Counted from the stretch's first letter, positions 31,842-42,276 are shown. The stretch is 64,000 bases of DNA from Diploptera punctata (GCA_030220185.1 JASPKZ010009649.1:1-64000); one strand, 5' to 3'. Made by a program: numbers and translations. Notes: generated by a model from the letters alone, not told the origin.

Positions 31842-31892
31842 TGTATGACATGTGTTGCAGGAACATCAAGGTGAGCTGTTTGATGTGAAGTC

Positions 31893-32870
31893 ATGAGTTC
31901 CTGCACAATTGATGATTTACCATTAGAAGTCCTTCTAATAATCTATTCTTACATTAACACTCATGACCTCTTTACATCGTTGTCACACGTATGTAAGAAG
32001 TGGAGATATCTCATTTGGGAAGATGCTTCTGTTTGGAAGAATCGATGGTTTGAAATTTTCCACAACACACAATGTCCACACCTAAAAACTTATCCTCCCA
32101 TAAATGCTTTAAAGTGTCGCCACTATGAAAGAAATACTGTAGATATATTTTCAAATTTATATAACCAAGGTATAAAATTAAGAAAATTGGAGCTGTTCAA
32201 TAACGAGGCTGATACAAATGAAGCCTTTACATTTTTAACAACAAAATTTAAAAACATAGAACATCTTAGGTTTTGTGCACATTATAATTTTGAATTTGAT
32301 TTAATTTGCAAATTTTCTAACTTAAAAGTTCTGATAATGTGGAATTGCTCTAACTTGTTGGGTCGTCACCTCAGAGCTATAGCAGATGGATGCAAAGAGC
32401 TTTCTGCATTGACCATGGGTTGGAGCAGAAGTTTGATTGATGATGACATTGAATATTTTCTTCAGAAGAAACATGAACACTTAGAAATTCTAGAAATTGA
32501 TGGACATGATTTAACAGAAAGAGCATTTACAGAAATTTCAAAGTGTGAAAAAATTGTTAAGTTTTCTTTACAAGACGCAAGTCACATAAATTTAAACACA
32601 GTGTGTTCGCTCATCAAATTGCCTAAATTAAAGTATTTGACTCTAAAACAATGTGCTATACCTGAACAAGAATTAGTTAATGCTTTCAGAAATGTAGAAG
32701 CTTGCAAAAATTTGACAGAGGTGAATCTTAGAGATTATTACTATAATTTTGATGCTATTTTTGATCAAATACATTTTTTGTGCCCTAAAATTAAAATTAT
32801 TAGTGGAATTGGTATAAATAGCCGTATCGATAATTTTATTGATACATTCAAAGACATGATTGCCAGCTAA
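31893..32870 (+). CDS. F-box/leucine-rich-repeat protein, intronless
   Basis: A 325-codon open frame with no breaks. Residues 5-52 form an F-box (IDDLPLEVLLIIYSYINTHD, then LSHVCKKWRYLIWEDASVW), which recruits substrates to SCF ubiquitin ligases through Skp1. From about residue 95 onward leucine-rich segments recur (KLRKLELFNN, NLKVLIMWNC, HLEILEIDG, KLKYLTLKQC, NLTEVNLRDY), the usual substrate-binding part of FBXL proteins. ATG at 31893 is the first in frame. A possible splice acceptor (TTGCAG, ending 31860) lies just upstream, so a 5' exon may exist. AT-rich codons match the host. Substrate and exact orthologue are not identified. Confidence 0.85.
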   Translation: MSSCTIDDLPLEVLLIIYSYINTHDLFTSLSHVCKKWRYLIWEDASVWKNRWFEIFHNTQCPHLKTYPPINALKCRHYERNTVDIFSNLYNQGIKLRKLELFNNEADTNEAFTFLTTKFKNIEHLRFCAHYNFEFDLICKFSNLKVLIMWNCSNLLGRHLRAIADGCKELSALTMGWSRSLIDDDIEYFLQKKHEHLEILEIDGHDLTERAFTEISKCEKIVKFSLQDASHINLNTVCSLIKLPKLKYLTLKQCAIPEQELVNAFRNVEACKNLTEVNLRDYYYNFDAIFDQIHFLCPKIKIISGIGINSRIDNFIDTFKDMIAS

Positions 32871-32934
32871 TTAAACTTGTAATGACAAAAGTAACCTAAA
32901 TACATTTTTTGTGATATTATCATTGTTATGAATT

Positions 32935-33275
32935 AGTTATTTTGACTCACCTCATTTTTTTATATTTTGCAGACTATAGTTTTGATGCATCTATGCAACA
33001 TTGTCAATGCATTCTAACTGTTGTGTTTGCAGTTGTCATCCTATAGGGTGATTTTCACTTTTTTTAACTTCCTAATTAGATTTTTTTCCCTTTCCCCAGA
33101 AATTTCAAAATTCATAGTTTTCTCCTTATTGTTTTGGATGTAAATTTTTGTGACAGAGAAGTCCAGATCGAGTTCCCAAAGCCATGCTTTGTTATTGTCC
33201 AACAGGAAAGAGATCTCTGGGCCATCCAAGGAAGCACTGGATACAAAATTCATTGGTGAGATCATAACAGGCCTA
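32935..33275 (-). mobile_element. Penelope-like element 3' end after the F-box gene
   Basis: On the minus strand 33265-33041 reads ELDLDFSVTKIYIQNNKEKT and MNFEISGEREKNLI, the C-terminal end of a PLE GIY-YIG protein. It is followed by a hammerhead-like tail with TTGCA/TGCAA able to pair around CAAAACTATAGTC (a GUC triplet) at about 32975-33005, then AATGAGGTGAGTC. The element begins about 65 bp after the F-box stop codon. Confidence 0.65.
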
Positions 33276-33454
33276 AAACTTGTATGGATAAAGATTTAAT
33301 GTAATAAATATAACTATAGCTGTGTGGAATCCCTTCACATCTTAACGTAAAAGCCATTCAATGTGTATTTGTGAATGATGATTCATTGCATTGGATGTGG
33401 GACCAAGAGAGTGACCAAGAGAGTAAGGTAAAGGGAGGATTTGTGCTTGGATGG

Positions 33455-33545
33455 GAAGGAAGTTGAATTAGCTCAGTGGTCGGTGCATCAGCAAGTATAG
33501 GTTCAGGGTTTCATTCCTGGTTCAGGCATATATTTTTCTCATCAA
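33455..33545 (+). mobile_element. tRNA-like SINE fragment
   Basis: TTAGCTCAGTGGTCGGTGCA and GGTTCAGGGTTTCATTCC resemble A and B boxes and the sequence ends in ATATATTTTTCTCATC, as in the family B edge. Only the head is present. Confidence 0.5.
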
Positions 33546-33559
33546 GTTTTTTGAGACTG

Positions 33560-34310
33560 GGAACATCTTACCTCAAATTAATGGGCAAGTCTGGGCATGC
33601 TGATGATGATATAGAAGATTATATCAAATCAATTTATAATTTACAAAAAATAGGTGCCAAATTTAATATGGAAATATCAATTAACAAAACTAAAATTATG
33701 GCATTTCATGGGAAGGACCCCATACAAAGTAAAATCTGTCTCCAGAATAAAATTTTAGAGAGATCTAATCAATTTAAATATCTTGGATATTATCTCTCTA
33801 TCTGGGATGAAAAGGATATCCCTGAAAAAGTTACTAGTTATAATAAAAGTTTAGGAATTATTAATCAAGTTATGAAACCATCCCTTGTACAAAAAAACAC
33901 CAGATTACGTTTATATAACACTTTGGCTAGACCAGTGTTGACCTATGGTAGTGAAGCATGGACACTAAGAAAAACAACATGAAAGCAGAATAACGGCTTG
34001 TGAAATGAGATTCATGCGCAGAACAGCAGGTTACACCAGATGGGATCGGAAAAGGAACACAGATATCTTAAAAGAATTGAAGACTACGCCAATTTTGGAA
34101 TATATTAAACAGTACCAACTAAATTGGAAACGCCATCTTGAAAGAATGAGTTCAAATCGGATCCCCAAAGCTGTTTATAATTATATACCAAGAGGACGAA
34201 GATCACTGGGCCGTCCTATGAAACGCTGGAGGGAAAATTTTCTATAGGATCGTAACAGGCCTTGGCTTAATACTTGGAAGGAAGAAGAAGAAGAAGATAT
34301 CAAAACATGT
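33560..34310 (+). pseudogene. LINE reverse transcriptase C-terminal region, copy 1
   Basis: Reads GAKFNMEISINKTKIMAFHG, NQFKYLGYYLS, LVQKNTRLRLYNTLARPVLT, YGSEAWTL, then across a frame break MRFMRRTAGYTRWDRKRNTD, YQLNWKRHLERM and GRRSLGRPMKRW. This is the C-terminal extension of an RTE-like LINE polymerase. Copies of the same family lie at 47945-48590 and 50260-51315. Confidence 0.8.
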
Positions 34311-34440
34311 TTGAAAAAAACTTGATTAAAAGAACCTCAATTTTTTTTTTCAATGCCACCTATTTGTCATTCGACATTTCAGGTATTCTCTCCTGGTATT
34401 GTAACCCACTTCTGAGGTTGGAGCACCTGGAGAGGCCTTA

Positions 34441-34642
34441 AACCTAAACTTAATCTAATGAGGTGAATATATTGATGATAATGATGGCCAGATGATGTTC
34501 GGAGAGCCTTAAAGTATCCTGACATTTGTCTTACAGGTGAGGAAAAACCTCACCCAGGAAACTTGTCCTGAGCGAGGATCGAACCCAGGCCTGCTGCGTG
34601 ACAAGGCAGCACGCTACCTTGAGTCCACAGCGGTGGACACCT
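34441..34642 (-). mobile_element. tRNA-derived SINE, family C, copy 2 (truncated)
   Basis: Contains the minus-strand head with GGTAGCGTGCTGCCTTG, B-box-like GGGTTCGATCC and the TGTAAGACAAATGTCAGG body, ending in TCATTATCATC. The tail side is shortened relative to 2251-2608. Confidence 0.7.
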
Positions 34643-34679
34643 CAAAATATTACTTCCTAAAATAAACTAATACTTTTTT

Positions 34680-35230
34680 CTCTTTACCATTGATTAAAAT
34701 AGTTTAGTTGTGTTTATTAATTTACTTATTCCGATCATAGCAATAGCTTTAGCTTCTAAGTTTTAACGTAATAAACTTTCCTATATTTGACAATGAATTC
34801 CCAAATATGTTTATAAGAAATGGATGTACACTAACTTGACCCTTCATAACCTAATTATATAAATTGCATACATATTAAATATTATTATTGAATCATCAAA
34901 TTGTATATATAATACAAAAAAGTATATATAATATTCAAATATTATTCAATAAACCACAAGCTAACTTATCCCATCGCAACCTAACAAAGTAAAGTTAGAA
35001 AAATCCATTACATTTTTATTACCCCAATGAGGTAAGATAAATATATATATATATTACCTCATAATGTTACTTCCTAAAAAGTTCAAAGATCCATTTCTTA
35101 AAATAGGTTTGGGAGAATTAATTGCAAAAATAACGATATTGATTTCTTCCATCTACCAAGAATTGATAAGCATTTGTGCATGCACACTGCAATTCTGTAG
35201 AAATTATAAAAAATGAAGAAATAATTATCA
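34680..35230. other. Unassigned AT-rich sequence with one PLE hairpin
   Basis: No gene is seen. At 35028-35085 AATGAGGTAAGATAA, an (AT)n run and ATTACCTCATAATGTTACTTCC form the PLE terminal hairpin, so a small PLE end lies here. Confidence 0.5.
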
Positions 35231-35235
35231 CACTA

Positions 35236-35753
35236 GGGCACTCAATAAGTAATGGCAACACTGTTGTAAATCAGCGATCCTAGTGGTGACCATTGTAATC
35301 TTGTAGTATGTTGTTGAAGTCTTTGTTGTATAAATCTGCAATATTGAAAGTTTCAAAATAGCAATATTTTATGAATACATTCGCTGTTTCTCGCATTTAG
35401 TAACTAATACCGCCCTAAAAATATATTCAGTAGAATTTGTTTAGAAGGTGGAATTGGGAAGTACTCGAACATCCATCAAATTCACCAGACAGGAGCCCTT
35501 GTGACTATAATTTATTCACAAAGATCAAAGAACCTCTACGAGGTATTCAATTTCAATCAAGAGTTGATATCCAGAAAGGTCTATATCGATCAGTTGAGAG
35601 AGATGCCCAGAAATTGTGCTGCAGATGGAGTGTACCATTTTCCAAGGAATTAGCAATGTATAATTGACTTGGTAGGAGACTATATATGAAGTTTGTAATG
35701 TCAAAAGTAACCTAAGTAATTTTTTGTTGTCATTGCTTATTGAATGCCCTATA
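35236..35753 (+). mobile_element. Mariner element with internal deletion
   Basis: Terminal inverted repeats of about 26 bp (TAGGGCACTCAATAAGTAATG at the left, TAGGGCATTCAATAAGCAATG on the minus strand at the right) bound a 518-bp element. Frame 35437-35667 reads WEVLEHPSNSPDRSPCDYNL and IKEPLRG, the last catalytic segment (DD34D type) of a mariner transposase. The N-terminal two thirds are missing. Confidence 0.8.
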
Positions 35754-35769
35754 TTTTGCATACATACAT

Positions 35770-35880
35770 AAAATACTTAATGTAAAAAAAATCAACACTT
35801 AAACTGGGAACTGAACCCTGGAGCTCTGATTCTGTATGTCAGTGTGTAACCTATTACACCATTCAAGACCAAATACGAGG
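35770..35880 (-). mobile_element. tRNA-like SINE head, divergent subtype
   Basis: Minus strand reads GGTGTAATAGGTTACACACTG and GGGTTCAGTTCCC, a tRNA-like A/B box pair. Similar heads occur at 57365-57450 and 57905-58010. Confidence 0.55.
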
Positions 35881-36676
35881 GCGGATCGGAAAGTAATGGA
35901 CAATAATTTTTTCTGCCTTGGTATTGCAGCTAGAATGTTGAAATTTCACAGAGATATAGTTTGAAGTTTTCACTACACATGGTATTTTTTTCTCATGTGC
36001 ACCTCTTGCGAGAGAAGCTTGAACTATGCAACAAAGATGACGCGCATGCTACAGTCGTCCACAGGGCAGATCGGAAAGTAACGCACAATAATTTTTTTTT
36101 TAAAAAGTTTAATAGTAAAAAAAAAGAAAAAAATCACAAATGAACTTACATCTTTTACCTACTTTTCGACATAGTCACCAACTTTCTCAACACATTTTTC
36201 CCATCGTGTTACCAGTTTCAATATGCCCTGTTCGTACAAGTCCGTTTGGTTGGAGTGTAGCCATCTGCACACTGCTGATTTCACTTCCACATCTGTCTCA
36301 AAGCGTTTGCCGGCCAGGAATCACTAAGGTTCACGCATCCCTCTTGGAAGAATGTGCACCACCTGGAGACATTGCTACGGTCCATACAATCATCCCCATA
36401 CACGCCACGCATGTCCCTGTGAATTTCACTGGGTTTATGCCCTTTGGCCCACAAAAATCGAACAACACTTCTCTGTTCCTCACAGGTGGACGACTGTAGC
36501 ATGCGCGCCATCTTTGTTGCATAGTTCAAGCTTCTCTCGCAAGAGGTGCACCTGAGAAAAAAATACCATCTGTAGTGAAAACTTCAAACTATATCTCTGT
36601 GAAATTTCAACATTCTAGCTGCAATACCAAGGCAGAAAAAATTATTGTGCGTTATTTTCCGATCCACCCTCGTACA
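35876..36676. mobile_element. Mariner-type element with nested inverted ends
   Basis: The inner element runs from GCAGATCGGAAAGTAACGCAC at about 36066 to the matching inverted repeat at 36640-36676. Its minus-strand frame 36529-36281 reads MARMLQSSTCEEQRSVVRFL and NVSRWCTFFQEG, the N-terminal helix-turn-helix of a mariner transposase. Outside it, 35876-36060 repeats the right-hand 180 bp (inverted repeat plus start of the frame) in inverse orientation, producing a larger fold-back. The catalytic domain is absent. Confidence 0.7.
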
Positions 36677-36679
36677 ACA

Positions 36680-37155
36680 ACCACCAATCTTTCTTTTGAC
36701 TTATACGTTTCTCTTAACAAAGCCATCAGATTACATCAATTCTAAGTAATTTTATTACTTTCAAGTAGTAAAGCTTAGTATTTTTAATAAATCTTTAAAA
36801 TAGTAGGAAATGTTAGAACAATGGAAAAAGAATACATAGCACAACAGTGTCATAAGAATATTGTGTGGTAAAGAACAGCCTTAATATCTTAATATGCAGG
36901 CTGTCTTTAAAGTCACTATCCATTTCCATTTTAAACACTACTTTGAGGTGAGATGTTAAAGCATTTTCTCCAACTCATTCATTAATGTAAATACCTCATA
37001 GTGTTACCTCCCACTTTGATTAAATTTAAGCATACTGGCAATGTGTGTGATAAGGCACAGCAGTTTCAAATTGCCAGTGATATTCCGAACGCATCATCTC
37101 AAGGTCTCTGTAGAGTACAGTGTGAAAAATTCTGTTTCACTCTATGAAACAGTCC
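36680..37155. other. Unassigned AT-rich sequence with one PLE hairpin
   Basis: Nothing coding. At 36950-37012 TTTGAGGTGAGATG and ATACCTCATAGTGTTACC form the PLE terminal hairpin in plus orientation. Confidence 0.5.
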
Positions 37156-37159
37156 TTAT

Positions 37160-37500
37160 CATGATCTTGAAGAAGATTTTCGGGCTGTAGGCCGTGGTCG
37201 TGAGGCTTGTAGTTCCCCGACGTTTCGCCAGAGACTGCGTCTGGCATCCTCAAGGGTTGTCTTGAGACTGGCAATTCTGTCCGCTGTCTGTCTTATTTAT
37301 ACGTTCACCGCGATGTGTTCGTAAGTTGTGTCTGCCTTCTGATTGGTCAGCGTTAGGGACTTCCATTGCTCCAATGAGATTGCTGTTTGATGGTCTAGTC
37401 GACTGTATGTTATATCTGTCTTCTGATTGGTCAGCGGTAGGGACATCCATTGAGATTGCTGTTTGATAGTCTAGTCGATTGTGCTTGTCCTTATCATGTC
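37160..37500 (-). mobile_element. PLE-type or retrozyme-type terminal repeat with TATA-like box and hammerhead
   Basis: On the minus strand two imperfect copies of an 80-bp unit (CTGACCAATCAGAAG...) lead to a TATAAATA-like box near 37300-37292 and then to the hammerhead at 37256-37214. This order, promoter then ribozyme, is that of PLE pseudo-LTRs. No protein is attached, so it could be a solo terminal repeat or a non-autonomous element. Confidence 0.55.
37214..37256 (-). ncRNA. Hammerhead ribozyme, near-canonical, loopless stem III
   Basis: Minus strand: CCC of stem I, UUGAGGA (C3 changed to U), one U, stem II GCCAGA/UCUGGC (six perfect pairs, loop of seven), GAAAC, then GUC directly, then GGG closing stem I. 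Stem III is only AC/GU without a loop, the form described for PLE hammerheads thought to act as dimers. All other core bases are present. Confidence 0.65.
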
Positions 37501-37810
37501 TGCTTGATTTACAGAATCAGCAGGTTTTTTATGGTTTAAATGTTAAGGTCTACATTTCGTTTTACAGCTGAAAGATGGAGGAGTATGTGTTTTCACCTAG
37601 ATGGCAGTCATGTAGAAAGGCAGTAAAATATGTGTAAAACTTCACAATAACATTGATGTTTCAATCATTGAAATGTTTAGTGATTTTAGAGACACCTTGT
37701 ATATTTAGGATGTAATACTTTCATTGTATTTTATCTTGTTCATCATTACATATTCATTATGAGCAGATTTTATATACAGTAGTTCAAGTTTTATATATGT
37801 AATTAATTTA
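37501..37810. other. Unassigned sequence
   Basis: No gene or repeat boundary recognised. Confidence 0.5.
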
Positions 37811-37813
37811 TTA

Positions 37814-38060
37814 TGAAGGTGAATCTGGAAGTAATGAAAAATGTTTTTCCTAAATTGCTGTTATGGGCGAGGATGTTGAAATTTATAAATTAATGAGTCA
37901 TTTTTTACATCTTACGTCATATTTTATGTTTTCTCGAGTCATATTGTTGGTTGAAAATGAAAGGGATGTCCTTTTGAAAACTGCAGTTCCCGTGTTAAGA
38001 AAATATGAGGTAAGATGTAAAAAAACTCATTATGATAAAATACAATGTTTCCTACCTCTC

Positions 38061-38105
<45 letters not shown>

Positions 38106-38275
38106 AACATTTGATTTTATCATAAATTAAACCTCGTAGTGATTAATTCCTATAAAAGTTCAATGACTCATTAATTTATGAATTAAGAACCTCATAATGT
38201 TATCCCATATTTAACTATGCATGTTGAAATTTAACTGAGATATATTTTGAAGTTTTCACTACAAACCCAATTCTT
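37814..38275. mobile_element. Mariner end split by a PLE inverted dimer
   Basis: 37814-37885 and 38221-38275 together match the left end of the mariner at 35876 (GGAAGTAATG, ATGTTGAAATTT, TTTGAAGTTTTCACTACA). Between them lies a 335-bp PLE insertion (37886-38220) flanked by the perfect 13-bp repeat ATGTTGAAATTTA. The insertion starts with a short minus-strand terminus, switches to a plus-strand end with CTGCAGTTCCCGTG and ATGAGGTAAGATG, contains a nested (TA)n-bearing piece, and ends in AACCTCATAATGTTATC. Confidence 0.8.
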
Positions 38276-38509
38276 TTTATATGACATCCAGGTCATGTGA
38301 CATGAATGGGGAATGAAAGAGGGACATGGAAACTCGTGTAGGAAAAGCACCCTAGGCAGGCCAAGAATGAAGTGAGAGGATAACATTAACTATGATTTGA
38401 AAGGAGTAGATTATACAGGGGATGATTGAAAAACAATAGCTCAGGATAGGGATGTATGGAGAGATGTCTGATTTGACCATGAATCTATGGGTTCAAAAGT
38501 GCCAGTGAG
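38276..38509 (+). mobile_element. RTE-like LINE 3' end
   Basis: Text CATCCAGGTCATGTGACATG, GGCCAAGAATGAAGTGAGAGG and CATGAATCTATGGGTTC ending GCCAGTGAG matches the other LINE 3' ends here (25736-26105, 49210-49440). The tail continues into the PLE target duplication. Confidence 0.65.
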
Positions 38510-38522
38510 TTAGTTATTAAAC

Positions 38523-38928
38523 GCATTGTTAAATATAGGGAATAACATTATGAGGTCAATTAATGAATGAGTCACTTCTTATCTTACCTCATACTTTGTG
38601 TTTTCTTAAACACGGAACTGCAGTTTTCAAGAGGACATCCCTCTCAATTGTGCCAAAACTGAATTGACAGTTTGAGAGAAGATATGTATTTAGAAGAACA
38701 AATGAATTTCGAAATTCCCGATGAACAGGACCTGATCTAAAAGTTCCTCAAATAAACACCAGATGGCAAAATTATAGATGGAGATTCCAACGAAAATCTG
38801 GTAGTCATAATATCGGTTGAAAATGGAAGGGATGTTTCTCTTGAAAACTGCAGTTCCCATGTTTAAGAAAACATAAAAGAACCACATAATGTTATTTACC
38901 ATATATAACTGTGAACATTATGAGGTTC
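38523..38928. mobile_element. PLE inverted dimer with 13-bp target duplication
   Basis: TTAGTTATTAAAC stands on both sides (38510-38522 and 38929-38941). The left third is a minus-strand PLE terminus (long type, GGAATAACATTATGAGGTC, then TTACCTCATAC). The right part is plus-strand: broken GIY-YIG C-terminal text, GGTTGAAAATGGAAGGG, CTGCAGTTCCCATG and a terminus with CATAATGTTATTT. It inserted into the tail of a LINE 3' end. Confidence 0.8.
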
Positions 38929-39047
38929 TTAGTTATTAAACTTTTTAAAAATATATATTGTGTGTTACACTCTGATTTACCTCTTAAAATAATCAAATTT
39001 AACAATATGAAATAAAGTTATGTACATTGCAAGTGCAAGTGTTTTAA

Positions 39048-40348
39048 CCCATTGGAGACTTTTAACGAGTCTCCCTCGTGAAGGGTAGAAAGTCCAAACA
39101 CCTCAAGCACGAGCTACACTCGTGTTAAAACTCTCCACTATAAGATGTTGGCTCTATCTTTACTGATTAAAATATATGTTAGCCATCTGCAAAATTTGTT
39201 GCTGGTTTATATAAAGCGTATATGTAGTCCTAGTATATTGTATAGTTTATTATACTCGTAGATATAATTTATAGAATAATATATTTTAGGTATTTATTAC
39301 GTAAAAATATATATATTGTTTCAATGTTTTTTTTTTTTTTTTCGAATATCATGGTTGTAAATGTAACTTTTTTAGAAACACATTCAGTTCAAACTCTCTA
39401 AACGGAATAAAACGGCGCCATTTGGATTAACATATTAGAAATTGTACTCTTCAGGATATGATTCAAATAAGCACTGGGCAAGATGCACATGAAATGCAGA
39501 TTTTACAGCAAATGAGAGTGTAGTCCTAGAATTAGCAAACCCGTTTGTAGAGAAAGGTTACACATTATAATTGTGTTCTCGTAATTTATTTTTAGAGCTG
39601 AGTCAGACGAGAGATTATTAGGGACAGTAAAATCTAACAGAAGAAATATGCCTATGGATTTAGTGAACATCAAATTGGAAAGAAAAAAAAGGAGAGGTAA
39701 CATAATCTAGTCGGAGACTTCTAGCGTAGAAGTGGAAAGGTAGGGACGACATTTATTTATTATCATCCAAACACGAAAATGCCGACATGACTGACACCAG
39801 TAAGAAGCTATGGAAGAATAAAGACGGAGAACAAGAAGAAAAAATCATAAATGCTAAATGTATTCTAGAATACAATAAAGGCATGGCAGGAGAAGATGAC
39901 ATGACAAGGTTGTGGCTTTTTTCCAGTAATGATGAGATTTTTAAAGTGCTATAGAAAAATAGCTTTTTACGTTATCAACAATTTCAGAAGATATATAGCA
40001 AGAACTTTCTATGATTTGATAATGCTTTTATATGTTTTATATGTTTAGTTTAATTAATTTTTACAATATGCAGTATTATATATTTTGATTTGTGTTTACT
40101 TTAAAAATAATGACCGAGAAATTTTAGTAAAAGATTGTTTTTGAAATATTAATCAACTTTCATAGAAGTACAAAATACTGCAAGAAAAACAGGGGTAAAC
40201 AAACTATCTGAAATCCATTTGTGATAGAACGCAGTATGCATGGTCTGGGTATTCTGATTTAAAATCCAATGCAGCCGGAGTAGCGCTGGGGAGATTTAAA
40301 TGGGTTTCCAGTGAACTTATCTGGCGCTTTAAACGTGTCTTCAATGGG
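39048..40348 (+). mobile_element. piggyBac element, copy 1, internally deleted
   Basis: TTAA flanks both ends (39044-39047 and 40349-40352). Terminal repeats start CCCATTGGAGAC on the left and CCCATTGAAGAC on the right (minus strand). Inside, broken plus-strand frames read ESVVLELANPFVEKGY, NADMTDTSKK and CILEYNKGMAGEDDM, the C-terminal half of a piggyBac transposase. The N-terminal half is missing and many stops occur. Confidence 0.85.
39394..40010 (+). pseudogene. piggyBac transposase, C-terminal half
   Basis: Recognised by order and spacing of ANPFVEKGY, IKLERKKRRG-like text, YLLSSKHENADMTDT and CILEYNKGMAGEDDM (the last lies around the third catalytic acid). In-frame stops and shifts abolish function. 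Confidence 0.7.
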
Positions 40349-40726
40349 TTAAGAGTTGATTTTGAAATTCCAGCCTGTCTCACCCTTAAAAGAGCTCATC
40401 TGTTAAATCTTATTTTGATTCCATGTAACATAATGTCATTAATAGCAGTTTCTTATATATATAATTTGGGGATTGCAAAGAACGTGTCTATGTACAATTG
40501 AAGTAAAACAAAAATGCACAAATTATTAAAGCAGTATGTCAGTAGTTACCAGAGGGATATACCGGTATATACACATGTAATAAGAATCAAATGAATTGTG
40601 AATTCTTCTTACCTCATACATCTATGTTTTTTAACACAGAACTGCAGTATCAAACCCTTCTAATCCAAAATTATACGGTCTAAGAATTAAACTAATGTTT
40701 TTATTACCTCACCTCTTATCCTTCTT

Positions 40727-40770
40727 CTTCTAGACTGCAGTTTTGGAGCTTATCTCCATCATCAGTAGCC
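40727..40770 (-). ncRNA. Hammerhead ribozyme at the 3' end of the best PLE copy
   Basis: Minus strand: CUA (stem I), CUGAUGA, one U, stem II GGAG/CUCC, AAAAC (the conserved G12 reads A), stem III AC/GU around UGCA, C17 giving a GUC triplet, then UAG closing stem I with CUA. Fold and cleavage triplet are canonical; the G12 change would be expected to weaken cleavage strongly. Confidence 0.55.
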
Positions 40771-40919
40771 TCTGGTCAACTGGTGTTATGTCGTTTCTTG
40801 GCAGACTGATGAACCTCTGGATCAGGTCAAAATTTGCAGTAGTTTCGAAATTAATGAGTTTATCTTTCTTGTTTTTCTGGATGTGGATTTTTTCCCAGAC
40901 TGAGTTCTTTTTGTTTATC

Positions 40920-42189
40920 TGTGTATTTGATTAGGCTAGCTTTTGTATCGATTAAATGTTTTTCAGACCAAGTATGGGCTGCTACAGCTGACTTGTCCAC
41001 TTCACCCTTTTTTACATTTCTAAGGTGTTCTTTCAAAACTAGTTTTTAAATTTATTTTTCGTATATAGATTTTGTCACAATCTTTACATTTGATCTGATA
41101 TATTCTTTAATTGTTTTCATTTTTGTTGGTTTTAATTATCTTGTTTAGGCTGTATTCATTCTTTGGAGCCAATCAAATGTTAAACTTATTGAAAATTTCC
41201 TGGAACTTGTGTTTTAAAGGATGGTAAGTGACTTTTTTGAATCTTATGTTCTCTTCTGTTTGTTTTTTAAGTGTGCTTTCATTGATTAGTTTTTGCCTTT
41301 TAAACTTGTTTATTTTCTTTTGTACCATGTTTTCTTCATAACCATTTTCTATTGCTACTTTAATTATGTATTCTTTTTCTTCATATTTTTCTCTGTTCAG
41401 GGGTACATTCACCAATCTGTGTGTTAAGACTACTGAATACAGCTTCTTTGTGAGCGAAATGGTTGAATCCTGATGACAATGTAGTTATCTTTGTGTGTGT
41501 TCTTTCTGTATATTCCAAATTCTATCTCTTTTTTTTTTTCTCCGTTTCTAGTTAGGTTTAGATCCAAAAATGAAATTTGTCTGTCAGTTTCAGTTTCCAT
41601 AGTCAATTTTACAGTTTTGCTCTGAAGGTTCAGGAGTTTTAAGGCATCTTCTATTTGTTTATGATTAACAATAGCTATTATATCAACATATCTGCGCCAA
41701 AATTTGAAAATTAAAGGGTGTCCACTTTGTTATTTTCTGTTCAAAACTACCCGTAAATAAATTGGCCAGAAAGGGAGATAGAGGGTTCCCCATAGAAAGT
41801 CCAAAATTTTGTTTGTAGTATTTCCCATTATATGTGAAAAACATTTGTTCGATGCACAATTTTGTCAAAATGATGTATTCTTCTGTCTTTTCCTTTTCTA
41901 AATTATTCATTAACCATTTTTCCAGAATTTCAATGGTGGTTTCTCTTGGGACACTGGAAAACAATGAAACTACATCAAAAGAAACTAACCTGTCAGTTGG
42001 TTCTAATTGTGTGTTCTTGAAATTCTCTATCAATTCTAATGAGTTGTCGATTGAAAGGTTCTCAAACCCTGCCATATTCTTGTATTCGCTGCATAACCAT
42101 CTAGATATTTGGTATGTAGGAGACCCTATGCAGTTGATAATGGGTCTCATTTTGTTTCCTACCTTATGTGTTTTTGGGAGGCCATGCAC
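40920..42189 (-). pseudogene. PLE protein: reverse transcriptase and GIY-YIG endonuclease
   Basis: 42189-41683 carries GLPKTHKVGNKMRPIINCIG, LVSFDVVSLFSSVP and LSMGNPLSPFLANLFTGSFE, the fingers and palm of a PLE reverse transcriptase. 41415-41173 is the linker (PLNREKYEEKEYIIKVAIEN, ...KINKFKRQKLINESTLKK). 41150-40930 has RIYQIKCKDCDKIYIRK, the GIY-YIG core (second motif YIR for YIG), then KSTSRK text. It would reverse-transcribe RNA at a nicked target. Breaks near 41680, 41430 and 41080 inactivate it. Confidence 0.8.
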
Positions 42190-42276
42190 ATTAGGGTTTT
42201 TAGGGTTGGGAACCTTTAGGTAAATTTTTTTTTGTTTGGTTAGAATTTTGTTTATGCATCAAAGAGGTGGACAATA

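Larger units (their letters stand above)
40560..42263 (-). mobile_element. Penelope-like element, the most complete copy (RT to 3' end)
   Basis: Read on the minus strand: reverse transcriptase from 42189, a linker, a GIY-YIG endonuclease around 41140-40930, a hammerhead at 40770-40727 and the terminal hairpin near 40620 (CATACATCTATG, TTACCTCATAC). The catalytic RT box lies in a damaged part near 41690. Several frame breaks exist. The 5' end is cut by an inverted junction next to a SINE fold-back. Confidence 0.8.

Noticed and set aside
38690..38902. 70-codon minus-strand membrane-like frame
   Set aside because: Antisense to PLE C-terminal text in an inverted dimer.
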